From Incurvaria masculella (lineage: Eukaryota > Arthropoda > Insecta > Lepidoptera > Incurvariidae): a stretch of 64,000 nt of DNA. Positions 43,144 through 52,924 of the stretch are shown piece after piece. The stretch covers positions 1 through 64,000 of the forward strand of contig OX335661.1 of assembly GCA_946894095.1 (NCBI GenBank), written 5' to 3'. The stretch's first letter is position 1; every line of letters starts with the position of its first letter. The position numbers were made by a program, and so were the translations under genes. The notes beneath the pieces were generated by a model. That model made no database searches, had not been told where the DNA came from, and saw only the letters and a list, made by a program, of their open reading frames with translations.

Positions 43144-44553
43144 AACACGCTTTTTATTAGCTTGGGTTGTATCTATGTATGTATCTATGTAACGGAATCT
43201 TTGAACTTAATTTTCACCAGTTTCCAGAAGTCTGATTAATTTGAAACTTTGCATACGTATCAAGGACCGATGACAATGCAATAATTTCATAACAGTTTCC
43301 TATTATCCTTATTAGGACCGCCAGGATAATTATTATTAGCTTGGGTTGTATGTAACTATGTATGTAATGGAATCTTTGAGATTAATTTTCACCATTTTCC
43401 AGAAGTCTGATTAATTTGAAACTTTGCATACGTATCAAGGACCGATGACAATGCAATAATTTCATAACAGTATCCCATTATCCTTATTAGGACCGCCAGG
43501 ATTAATAAATTCTTTTATAGATCCTCTGTAGTGGAGTAAAAAAAGAGACAGAGCTAGTTATTAAAAACACGCTTTTATATAAGCTTGGGTTGTATACATC
43601 TATGAATGTAATGGAATCTTTGAGATTAATTTTCACCAGTTTCCAGAAGTCTAATTAATTTGAAACTTTGCATACGTATCAAGGACCGATGACAATGCAA
43701 TAATTTCATAACAGTATCCCATTATCCTTATTAGGACCGCCAGGATTATTAAATTCTTTTATAGATCCTCTGTAGTGGAGTAAAAAAAGAGACAGAGCTA
43801 GTTATTAAAAACACGCTTTTATATAAGCTTGGGTTGTATACATCTATGAATGTAATGGAATCTTTGAGATTAATTTTCACCAGTTTCCAGAAGTCTTTAA
43901 TTTGAAACTTTGCATACGTATCAAGGACCGATGACAATGCAATAATTTCATAACAGTTTCCCATTATCCTTATTAGGACCGCCAGGATTAATACATTATT
44001 CTATAGATCCTCTGTAGTAATAATAACTAATCGATAAATCAAACTAAAAAATGAAAAATAAATAATAGTTCAAAAAAACTAAAAAAACACGCTTTTATAG
44101 CTAACCGAACCAAAAAATATAAAATAATTTTTAATTTTAAAGAGTTTATATCACAGTAGTAGAAGATCGAACAATCAATCAGAATTTATCACCTCAAAAT
44201 AAAATTATAATAAAGTTTAAGTTATTAACAAAATAATTCAATTCAGCGGAAAAAGCGTGGGGTGCATTTTACTACTTTTCATAACTCTCCCCTCATAGAT
44301 AGTTGCCAATAGAATGATTGTTACATTTACTTTATCAAGCACCCCACGCTTTTTACTCTGAATTGAATTATTTTGTTAATAACTTAAACTTTATTATAAT
44401 TTTATTTTGAGGTGATAAATTCTGATTGATTGTTCGATCTTCTACTACTGTGATATAAACTCTTTAAAATTAAAAATTATTTTATATTTTTTGGTTCGGT
44501 TAGCTATAAAAGCGTGTTTTTTTAGTTTTTTTAAACTATTATTTATTTTTCAT
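43144..44553. mobile_element. Fold-back element (copy 2) with internal tandem repeats
   Basis: Inserted in LINE-A. The right part (about 44,075-44,540) is a near-perfect palindrome: ends carry AAAACACGCTTTTATAGCTA and its inverse, and the centre carries GCGTGGGGTGC (44,254-44,264) and GCACCCCACGC. These are the words shared with the copy at 19.2-19.7 kb. The left part (43,155-44,000) is four tandem repeats beginning CTTGGGTTGTAT at 43,161, 43,340, 43,584 and 43,828 (spacings 179, 244, 244), each with TTCCAGAAGTCT, CGTATCAAGGACCGATGACA and TTATTAGGACCGCCAGGAT. Non-coding. Confidence 0.7.
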
Positions 44554-44636
44554 TTTATTAATACTGATTTCAATTTGCTCTTAAAACATTTATCTCCTAA
44601 TTTCCTAATCTCGTCTGGAATTTTGTTGTATAACCT
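44554..44636 (-). mobile_element. LINE-A (segment 2)
   Basis: ATTAATACTGATTTCAATTT through GGAATTTTGTTGTATAACCT matches 47,832-47,911 of LINE-B. It ends in ACCT (44,633-44,636), the 4-bp target duplication of the LTR retrotransposon that follows. Confidence 0.85.
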
Positions 44637-46403
44637 TGATACGATTCTACATATCGAATTAAAATATTTAACGAGTAAAGATTTGACTCTAATGGTTAGT
44701 ACTTATCTGATGTAAAGATCCTCCCCTTCCTCCTAGCGACTTGTTGAAATAATTATTTCTATTTTTGTTAAATTTTGTAGGTGAGAATTCAAGTTTATTA
44801 TGGCTCGTGAATCGTCTAGTGAAGGGAGGTTAGGTTCCATTCATCGCCTAATTTGAGCCTTAGCTTCCGCCGGAAAGAAAAGCCCTCAACTGCGTTCTGG
44901 TTCGGTTCAGTGTTCAATTTTATTCTCAGGATAAGTGCTCTCTGATAATTCGTAAATTCGAACGAAGCTTGGCTAAACGTTCCGTTGAATTCCCATCTCC
45001 CGGTACGTGGAACCCCTGCTCAGGGAGACACCAGTCTTCCTTCCTCAATCGCTCAGTCACTCGTTGTCTCAAACACTCTCTATATTTACACTTTCCGGAG
45101 GGACTATTACATACACTCACTCTATAATTAGCCTAATTAACTATTTCTACTCACTCTTACGCTAATCTCCGATAATTGTATAATCTAATAACCTTGAGCA
45201 AAATTGGCGGTATCCAGTTCAACGATCCACATCGTTGAACGTTTCTACACAGCCGCTCAGGAAAAGTCCGTCGAAAATCCCGTTACGATAATTGTATAAC
45301 TCAGATGCCTTGAGCAAATTATGGCGGTATCCAGCTCAACAATCCACATCGTTGAACGTTTCTACACAGCCGCTCAGGAAAGTCCGTCGAAAATCCCGTT
45401 ACGATAATTGTATAACTCAGATGCCTTGAGCAAATTATGGCGGTATCCAGCTCAACGATCCACATCGTTGAACGTTTCTACACAGCCGCTCAGGAAAAGT
45501 CCGTCGAAAATCCCGTTACGATAATTGTAATCTCGATGCGACGAAAAAAATCAAATTTGTCACGTAACGTAGGTAAGCGTCGATCAAATTATCCGAAAAT
45601 CAGTAACAATTCAATACATCAATAAACAGTGTAATTAAAAGATCACTCATCCCAGCCAGGTCTCCTCCGTCTCTTGTAGCCCGTGTTTCCGTCGCCGCCG
45701 ACCACAGGAACTAGTCTCACTTTCACTATTTCACTACACTCCAGTCCGACACGGTTTAACCAAAGTTACAAAACAAGCGGAACTTCAACTCAAAATCACT
45801 TCGCGCCGCCGACACCGTAATCTCATGCGTAGACCGGTTGCTCCCACGTTACAACCCCGAGTGTCCCGTATTCGTCGCCCGCGCATCCGCAATCCCCTCC
45901 TGCTGCCGAATTTCTTCCAGTCAAAAACCCCGCCCTCCTTTTCAGATCTCCAATAAACAATCCCGAATTTCTTTTTGAAATTTCCTCGGCTCCGCCCTGA
46001 CATCTTGCTGTCAATCGTTCTCTCTCCATTCGTTGATGTCCACAGGCCGCACCTACAGTTAATTTTATTTTATTTTTTCTGACCTGACCTTTCTAGGAAT
46101 GGCCACACACTTCGCCTGCACATTTCTTATCTCGTCTATTGTTTTTGCACCCTATAGAAATCCGTCCATATTTCACAACCATCACAAGACCCCGGAAGAG
46201 ACCTCATGTGACGCCCAAGTTAAATTATTGCTTTCCCGAGGGTTCGAGTGAATTCTGTGACGACCCCCTCAGGATAATAAATTGCCATTGTTTCGAACTC
46301 AAAATAATATGCACATGTACGCACTTGGTGATCCAGCTTCTCAGAAGAGACCACCTAGTAATTCGACGTTCAATTTGTTGAATATAACCGTATGACTGTC
46401 TCA
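44637..46403 (-). repeat. LTR (3' LTR in element orientation), 1,767 bp
   Basis: Contains three ~116-bp tandem units (45,170-45,518), each with CGATAATTGTATAA, a CAACGATCCACATCGTTG hairpin (CAACAATCC in the second unit) and CCGCTCAGGAAA. Frames within it (for example 44,926-45,120, minus) occur identically in the other LTR and show no motif, so they are not listed as genes. Confidence 0.92.
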
Positions 46404-47200
46404 CACGCCGCCGAGATTTTTAAGAGTGTTGAGATACAATAGTTATCTGAACGCGAGTGAAATCTCCCATTAGAATCCTCCCCCTTCACCACGCCAGTAA
46501 CAGCCTAACGTCTTCCCCATTTAATTATAATAGACCAACAGTCGCGTCCTAAGGTACATTATACTATGAAAGTAATCAAACCACATGCAATTTTATGGCT
46601 AATCAACCAATACTTAAAATTATTCACGGTTAACCAAACCAACCTTAATGTTATCTTAGAGCTAATCAATCCAAATTTAATCTTACCTTAGAGTTAGTCA
46701 ACTAAACCTTAATGTTAACTTAAAGCTTATCAACTCGTTCAATATTACTTAAGAGCTACTCAATGCAAACTTAATGCTATCTTACCTCTAATCAAACCAT
46801 GCACCGGATGTAGGAGTGCACTGAGCCCTCAACCACACGGATCAACTACTGTAATCTAGTCTATATTATTTACATGCCAACCCCACTCCTCTACCTGGTA
46901 CCTTCGGCTGCGACTACAGTCTAATGCCTAATCGTATTGCCTTACGCGTACTCATCTTATTAACCCTGTTATTTTTATTTTTATATACCTCACGCCAATA
47001 ATTCTACTATCATACGCACTTGATACGGCTTGATTGTCGTTCTTTACACTGCCTCGACCGAAAATAATGCTGGCTATACTTGAGCAATATCACGTTTATT
47101 ACGCCCATATTTAGCCCATACGGTGGACCATCGAGTAGCGCGCCCGCAGATTATCGCTAACTTAAACCGCAGCGTTAGAATGTCTATTTTAGTATTTATA
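46404..47200. other. Internal 3' non-coding region of the LTR element
   Basis: Lies between integrase and the 3' LTR. 46,590-46,800 is a degenerate ~43-bp tandem repeat (CTTAATGTTATCTTAGAGCT, TAATCAA words). No env-like frame. It ends with TATTTATA (47,193-47,200), the target duplication of LINE-B. Confidence 0.6.
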
Positions 47201-49795
47201 GTTTCAGTTTCAGTTTCAGTTTCTTTATTTCCTCCATTAGATGTATATTACACACTCGGATTCGTCATTTTTTTTTCCTTTTTTTCCTGTCGGTTCGATT
47301 ACTTCTGGCGAAGAAGAGCCGACAAGAAACTTCGTCAGGTTGGTCATTGTATTATTATTTTTTCCAGTGATACTTACAAACTAGTTTACAGTGATTGATT
47401 GATTACTACTGCTCACAAAGAACATTACTATAAGAACATTATATACATTGGTGAGGAGCAAACTCTTGACTACTATAATGACATCTTATTCTAAATTAAT
47501 ACGAATTATGATCTAAATTATTCAGGTGTAAAAAGCCATCGTCATTTTTGATACAAGGTAATATCAAATTAAATATAAGTTAGTAAATAAACAAATTCAT
47601 ACTACAATGTAGTACCCATGTCAGAGAAAATAATAATAGAAAATAATAGTAAAAAAAATTAAAAAAACACAATACTGAATTGTATCGATTGTCAAGTTGT
47701 TAGCTTAAAAAAAAAAAAAAAAAAAATTGGTAGTACCGTGTTAGGTACCCGGTCAAGCATGTAGTCATGAGCTTTAATTTAAACAAGTTTTCTATCTAAT
47801 AAGGCTTCCTGGATAGTGTAGTAGCTTTTTTTTATTAATACTGATTTCAATTTGCTCTTAAACCATTTATCTCCTAATTTCCTAATCTCCTCTGGAATTT
47901 TGTTGTATAACCTAATACTATTGCATTTAAAACTTTTTGAAAATTTTGATGACCTATGCTTAACATTTTGTAAATCAGTTTTATGTCTGGTATCGTAGTC
48001 ATGTACATCAGCATTTAAGGTATTATGGTGCTTATATTTCCTAGCATGGCAGATATTTTGATACACATATGCGCTAGGTAGGGTCATAATTCCTATTTCG
48101 CTGAATACATTCCTACAAGAATCTATAGCTTTCATGCTAAGAATACAACGCAAGGCTCTTTTTTGCAAGACAAATATTCTATTTGCTTCTGCTGCATTTC
48201 CCCAAAACATTAGTCCATACAACATGAGACTATCGAAGTAAGCAAAGTAGACAGTTTTTGCAGCTTGCGTGCCACAGAGTTCCTTGATTTTTTTAATGGC
48301 ATAACAGGCTGAGCTCAGTTTACCAGCAAGACTGTCTATATGGGGTTTCCAGCAGAATCTATTGTCAATTATTAATCCCAGAAAAGTTAATTCATTAGCC
48401 ATGTTTAACGATAATTCCTCTACAGTATTGGTTACGTCTTCATTATTTTTACGCCTATGTGCCCCAAGAACAAAATGCATTACATTCGTTTTATTAGTAT
48501 TTAACAATAGATTATTGTGTTCAAACCATGATGTGAGCGACTTAATTACTGACAAGAAAACCTCCCGTAGTTCAATTATATTTTTGTTTTTCAAAACTAC
48601 TGAGATGTCATCTGCAAACATAACTAGTTCTATGTCTTGCCCGATTGAACCGGAAATGTCATTCACATAAATCAGAAAGAATAATGGACCAAGGATAGAG
48701 CCTTGCGGTACTCCTATTGTAACAGGGTCAACATCCGATTTTATACCACTGACCTCACATATTTGTTTTCTGTTTTCTAGGTATGTTTCACATAAACGTA
48801 GCTCTTTTTCTCTTACTCCATAATACTCTAATTTTAATAACAATATATCATGTCTAACACAGTCAAATGCCTTTGATAAGTCACAGAAAATGCCATATGT
48901 GTGCTGAGAATCATCCAAAGATGTTAATAAAGTTTTTATCATAGATGCAATGGCATCTCCTGTTGACTTACCTTTGCGAAATCCAAATTGTCTGAAATTT
49001 AGTAGATCGTGTTTAGTGAAGAAGTGAGTCAAACGTTTTTCCATAACTTTTTCAAAAACCTTGCTGAAAACTGGTAGTAAGGAGACCGGACGGTAATTCT
49101 CAACATTATTGTGACATCCTTTTTTATATAATGGTATGACCTTTGCTATTTTGAGGGAATCGGGAAATGTGCCATTTTCTAGACATTGATTTATAACTTG
49201 TTTTAGAGGATTTATGACACCTGTTAATGACTTTAGTAATTTGGGGGAAATATTCCAAAGATCTTGAGAACGTTTAGACTTAAGGTCTCTAAGAATGTTT
49301 TTAACTTCTAAGTATGTGACAGGACCGAAAGTAACTGATGCAGTGCTACGTGCTGTATAATCCTGCAGGTGATTTAATGCTAACTGTGTGTTGGAGTCAA
49401 TTTTATTTGTTGAGGTTTTAGCCACTGAAGTGAAGTATTTATTGAAGTAATTTGCAATCTTACAACCATCAGATACAATGTCTGCCCCAATTTTTAATTT
49501 GAGTTGAGTATTTTCAATAATAGGTGCTTTGCCCGTTTCTTCTTTGATTATACTCCAGGCCATTTTAATCTTGTATTCGGAATTTAGTATTCTGTCCCTT
49601 AAAAACAACTGTTTTGCCCTAATTGTGACCTTTTTAAAAACTTTGCTGTAGAGAGATACATATGACTTAAGGTCTGTACTTTTGTTTAACTTCAATAAAT
49701 CATACAATAGAAATAATTTTTCCTTTGAAACCATGATACCACGTGTAGCCCACTCTGCAAACTTTTTTTTGTTTGTTTGTTGTATGTCCGCTGCT
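47201..49795 (-). mobile_element. LINE-B, 5'-truncated CR1/Jockey-group LINE
   Basis: Flanked by TATTTATA at 47,193-47,200 and 49,796-49,803 (8-bp target duplication). The 3' end (low coordinates) is a (GAAACT)n tail, with AATAAAG just before it. The 5' end is cut in the region upstream of the reverse transcriptase (coding traceable to about 49,790: KKFAEWATRGIMVSK), so the endonuclease and ORF1 are absent. It is inserted between the integrase gene and the 3' LTR of the LTR retrotransposon. Confidence 0.9.
47779..49734 (-). CDS. LINE-B reverse transcriptase (N-truncated ORF2)
   Basis: 651 uninterrupted codons from a Met that is internal to the parent ORF2. Visible in order: VIPLYKKGCHNNVENYRPVS (RT motifs 1-2), FRQFGFRKGKSTGDAIASMI, DLSKAFDCVRHDILLLKLEY (first catalytic Asp), GVPQGSILGPLFFLIYVND, MFADDISVV (catalytic Asp pair, about residue 375), NLLLNTNKTNVMHF and the C-terminal RALRCILSMKAIDSCRNVFS domain. 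The pattern suggests the CR1/Daphne/Crack side of the Jockey superfamily; the clade is from memory. The reading frame is clean, showing a young insertion, but without the endonuclease it cannot move itself. Confidence 0.9.
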   Translation of the reverse strand: MVSKEKLFLLYDLLKLNKSTDLKSYVSLYSKVFKKVTIRAKQLFLRDRILNSEYKIKMAWSIIKEETGKAPIIENTQLKLKIGADIVSDGCKIANYFNKYFTSVAKTSTNKIDSNTQLALNHLQDYTARSTASVTFGPVTYLEVKNILRDLKSKRSQDLWNISPKLLKSLTGVINPLKQVINQCLENGTFPDSLKIAKVIPLYKKGCHNNVENYRPVSLLPVFSKVFEKVMEKRLTHFFTKHDLLNFRQFGFRKGKSTGDAIASMIKTLLTSLDDSQHTYGIFCDLSKAFDCVRHDILLLKLEYYGVREKELRLCETYLENRKQICEVSGIKSDVDPVTIGVPQGSILGPLFFLIYVNDISGSIGQDIELVMFADDISVVLKNKNIIELREVFLSVIKSLTSWFEHNNLLLNTNKTNVMHFVLGAHRRKNNEDVTNTVEELSLNMANELTFLGLIIDNRFCWKPHIDSLAGKLSSACYAIKKIKELCGTQAAKTVYFAYFDSLMLYGLMFWGNAAEANRIFVLQKRALRCILSMKAIDSCRNVFSEIGIMTLPSAYVYQNICHARKYKHHNTLNADVHDYDTRHKTDLQNVKHRSSKFSKSFKCNSIRLYNKIPEEIRKLGDKWFKSKLKSVLIKKSYYTIQEALLDRKLV

Positions 49796-49874
49796 TATTT
49801 ATAATTTGTTTTTTTTTTCTTCACCCCTTTAATATTTCTTGTCCAATTCTTCACTGTATATCCTCTCTGTTCTC

Positions 49875-50966
49875 TTAAGATGACTTATCAGTTTTATTTA
49901 CATAATAGCGTTCTATATGCCACGCATTAAAATTTCCACGCAACCTCCTTGTGTTCGGGTCCATTAAACTATAAGTATTTTTGTATGGAATTGCGGCAAT
50001 AAGGAGCGGCCCCTCATACTTTAGTGAGAATTTTTTTGTAATCTTATTAGCCTTATTCGAGAGTGTGAACGTCCTTAATTTAACCGTTTCTCCGATATTA
50101 AATTGCACCATTTGATAAGGCTGTCGGTAGCGTCTGCCACGAATATCGGCACTATGTTTCAAGTTCTCGGCCGCTTGCTTTCGTGCCGCCTCTAGGTCCA
50201 CGACACAGCTATTCTTATTTTCCGGTAGGTATTTTTCTATCGGAGACGTGTATGTACTCCCATACATCAAATAGGATGGCGTGAATTTGGTGCTTGAATG
50301 TACTGTATCATTATAACAGTCCTCGACATCCTTGATAATGTTTGCCCATTTAGTATGTCTTGTGCAACAGTGCACTCGGAAAATCCGCCCAAGTTCCTTA
50401 CAGACAGTTTCCGCTTGATTAGAGCGAGGATGGTATAGGCTGGTTTGTGTTTGTCTAATGCCTAGGTCCCTTAGTGCCTCACTGAACCTTTCAGACTTAA
50501 ACTGTGTTCCCTGGTCTGTCAAAATCACTTCCGGCTTAATTATCTCTACGAACTTGTAAAGGCACCTTGTCACAGCTTCCGCGGTCGCCCTCCGTAGTGC
50601 ATACAGTTGAATGTATTTAGAAAAAGCGTCTTGTAAAATAAATACGTACTCCATTCCGAACCGAGAAATTGGAAGAGGCCCAAATATATCTGCGACGATA
50701 AGTTGTCCGATGCGATTAGTAATAATTGGAGTGACCTGCCCCATTGTCCTTACGTTATTTACCTTCGCCAGTTGGCATATGTGGCAAATTTTCAGTAGCT
50801 CCTTAACTCTTTTATTCATTTTAGGCCAATAATACTTTCCGCTTAGCACGCCCATTATTCGGCCGGTACCATAATGTCCAAGCTCCTTGTGATATCGCCA
50901 TATTATTTTGTGAGCTGATACAGAGCCAGCTGATACAGGCTTCCGGCCAACGCGGTATCGGAGCAA
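49875..50966 (-). CDS. Integrase frame of the LTR element
   Basis: 363 codons. An HHCC zinc finger (His26, His31, Cys61, Cys64: HKELGH...CHIC) is followed by the catalytic core: VADIFGPLP Asp93, LTDQGTQF Asp151 and Glu186 in SNQAETVCKE, with 34 residues between the last two. A C-terminal domain has IGETVKLRTFTLSNKANKIT, FSLKYEGPLLI and a terminal NAWHIERYY. The frame begins in a different phase from the upstream pol frame (overlap 50,903-50,966) because most of RNase H is missing there, so it would not be translated as part of pol. Integrase itself looks intact. Confidence 0.88.
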   Translation of the reverse strand: MLRYRVGRKPVSAGSVSAHKIIWRYHKELGHYGTGRIMGVLSGKYYWPKMNKRVKELLKICHICQLAKVNNVRTMGQVTPIITNRIGQLIVADIFGPLPISRFGMEYVFILQDAFSKYIQLYALRRATAEAVTRCLYKFVEIIKPEVILTDQGTQFKSERFSEALRDLGIRQTQTSLYHPRSNQAETVCKELGRIFRVHCCTRHTKWANIIKDVEDCYNDTVHSSTKFTPSYLMYGSTYTSPIEKYLPENKNSCVVDLEAARKQAAENLKHSADIRGRRYRQPYQMVQFNIGETVKLRTFTLSNKANKITKKFSLKYEGPLLIAAIPYKNTYSLMDPNTRRLRGNFNAWHIERYYVNKTDKSS

Positions 50967-52924
50967 TCGGTTTGAACAAAATACATTTTTGCTGGATTAG
51001 GGTGTCGTAGCACGACCGCTTCTAGGAATAGGGTCTTAACTCGTTCAAAAGTTTCATGCATCTCGCTGGTCCACCTCCATTTTTCGCCCTTCTTTAAAAG
51101 TTTGCACAAAGGCTGAGTAGCATGCCCATACTGTCTGACAAACCGTCGGTAATAATTACATAAGCCCAGAAAAGCACGTAGATGTTTAACCTTGTTAGGC
51201 ACGGGAAATTTTCTTATGGAATCCAATTTATCGTCGTCCATAAATATTCCTTCGGGTGATATTTTATGTCCCAACAGTTTTATTTCTCTCTTTATGAATT
51301 GGCATTTACTTAAGTTGCAGGTTAAGCCAGCTACCCTAAGCTTGGTCAACACGGTATTTAAGTGCAAAATGTGCTCCTGCAGAGTTCCACTTGTAAAGAC
51401 TACCAAGTCGTCTAGAAAGTTCCTACAGTAACCTCGCACTTCGTCTGTCAGAATGATATCCATGGCTCGGCTGAACCCAGAGACAGCTGTTTTTAGTCCT
51501 TGCGGCAACCTTAGGTAAACATAAGACTTGTTGTCAAAACTGAAGCCGGTGTATTTCACACTCTCCGGATGTAACGGTATTTGAAAGTAAGCGTTGTTAA
51601 AGTCTATTGTACTTATGTAATTCGTTCCGTGGAACGTCTGAAGGATTTCCGAGATAAGCGGAGGTCGTTCTGTTTCTGATTCGATTTTTGTATTCAGGGT
51701 CCGAGCGTCCAATAGGATTCTAACTGACTCGTCCTTTTTCAAGGTAAAAGTCATGGGGCTAGAATAGGGTGTCGCCGTGCGTTTTATGATGCCCTGAGCC
51801 TCTAGTTCAGCTATTCTCTGACCCACCTTGGCGCGATACGCGTATGGAATAGGATATGCATATTTCACAAAAGGAGTTTTGTCTAACATTTTAATCTCAT
51901 GCACATATTTGTTTGTACAACCGGGTCGAGTCGAGAACATCACTAAGTTACTTGCTAACACGTTATATAAAGCTGTTTTTTCCATATGAGTCAGTTCCAG
52001 GTCTCTTACGTACTTAGACAATTCCTCGAGATTCAAATGAGAATGTCCTGCCTGTATTACGGAATCCATTTCTACCGCTCCTTCCCTGCGCTCCGTGCGA
52101 GAAATATTCGAGTGAGATAACGGTACGCGCAGGTTCCGCGTGCCCTTCAAAATCATTTCCGGCTTCTCACTATCTATGAAGGCTTTGTTGTCTTGTAAGA
52201 AGTTATAACCCAATATAATAGGTCTAACTAAGTGGCTAACGACGACACATGGTGTGTTTATTTGAATGACTCCAAATTTTAGTGGTAGTAACACTAAAGT
52301 TGTTACCCTGCTAGATCTCTGCCCTGTGAACCCTACAATTTGTAACGCGGGTATAGGCATCCGTGGAAAAGTTATTTCGTCGTGCTCTAGCCGCTCGAGG
52401 GTTGGTTTTCGTACACATGTTACTTGTGAGCCAGTATCCACCAAGCAATATATTATGTGCCCGTTCACTTCCACCTTCGCTTCTGGCAAGGACGGCAAGC
52501 GTTGTTGTCGCCCGTCTTCTAGGTATTCATCATCTTCAAACATGGACGTCACCGCCGCCTCATACGAGTTCTCCCCCACCGTCGTGTTGATAATTTGCAA
52601 TCTGTGGAAGCCTTCGCCCATCGCTGACATTTTCTTATCACACTCAGAAAATTCGGGATTGGACGTGCAGTATCCTAGGCCCATCCTATTTACCTGGCCC
52701 GTCGCCTCAATAAAATCTCTCCGTCCCGCGCCGCTCCGACCAAGGCCATGTCCCGGCTGCCATCCCAATTCCATCATAAGCTCCGCTGCCACATTTACAG
52801 CTGTGCTACATATAAAGCTATTTATTGCCCTATTGTTCTTGGTCATCGCTCGGGCTCCGTCGATAACACGCTCTAGTTTTCCGATGGTCTGCACGCATTT
52901 TCTTCTGACCCTTGCCCGCGACAT
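50903..52924 (-). CDS. Protease and reverse transcriptase frame (pol) with G-patch
   Basis: 673 codons. Residues about 45-85 (LMMELGWQPGHGLGRSGAGR ... RMGLGY) match a G-patch, a glycine-rich nucleic-acid-related motif. Then the aspartic protease DTGS at 163-166, and reverse transcriptase (about 340-600) with SPMTFTLKKDESVRILLDAR, STIDFNNAYFQIPL, RLPQGLKTAVSGFSRAMD and active-site FLDD near 503. RNase H only begins (MYFVQTDCSDTALAGSLYQL) before the frame ends; the remaining ~100 residues are gone. The frame is -1 relative to gag and overlaps it by about 50 bp, the usual Gypsy frameshift arrangement, so the Met given is only the first in frame. Confidence 0.88.
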   Translation of the reverse strand: MSRARVRRKCVQTIGKLERVIDGARAMTKNNRAINSFICSTAVNVAAELMMELGWQPGHGLGRSGAGRRDFIEATGQVNRMGLGYCTSNPEFSECDKKMSAMGEGFHRLQIINTTVGENSYEAAVTSMFEDDEYLEDGRQQRLPSLPEAKVEVNGHIIYCLVDTGSQVTCVRKPTLERLEHDEITFPRMPIPALQIVGFTGQRSSRVTTLVLLPLKFGVIQINTPCVVVSHLVRPIILGYNFLQDNKAFIDSEKPEMILKGTRNLRVPLSHSNISRTERREGAVEMDSVIQAGHSHLNLEELSKYVRDLELTHMEKTALYNVLASNLVMFSTRPGCTNKYVHEIKMLDKTPFVKYAYPIPYAYRAKVGQRIAELEAQGIIKRTATPYSSPMTFTLKKDESVRILLDARTLNTKIESETERPPLISEILQTFHGTNYISTIDFNNAYFQIPLHPESVKYTGFSFDNKSYVYLRLPQGLKTAVSGFSRAMDIILTDEVRGYCRNFLDDLVVFTSGTLQEHILHLNTVLTKLRVAGLTCNLSKCQFIKREIKLLGHKISPEGIFMDDDKLDSIRKFPVPNKVKHLRAFLGLCNYYRRFVRQYGHATQPLCKLLKKGEKWRWTSEMHETFERVKTLFLEAVVLRHPNPAKMYFVQTDCSDTALAGSLYQLALYQLTK

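Noticed and set aside
43155..45530. CRISPR-like spaced repeats
   Set aside because: Repeats are long, contiguous units (about 244 and about 116 bp) without unique spacers, in an animal genome; they are satellite or LTR-internal tandems.
44926..46381. Frames of 64-80 codons repeated at 54,821-56,297
   Set aside because: They lie inside both copies of an LTR and are conserved only because the LTRs are duplicates.
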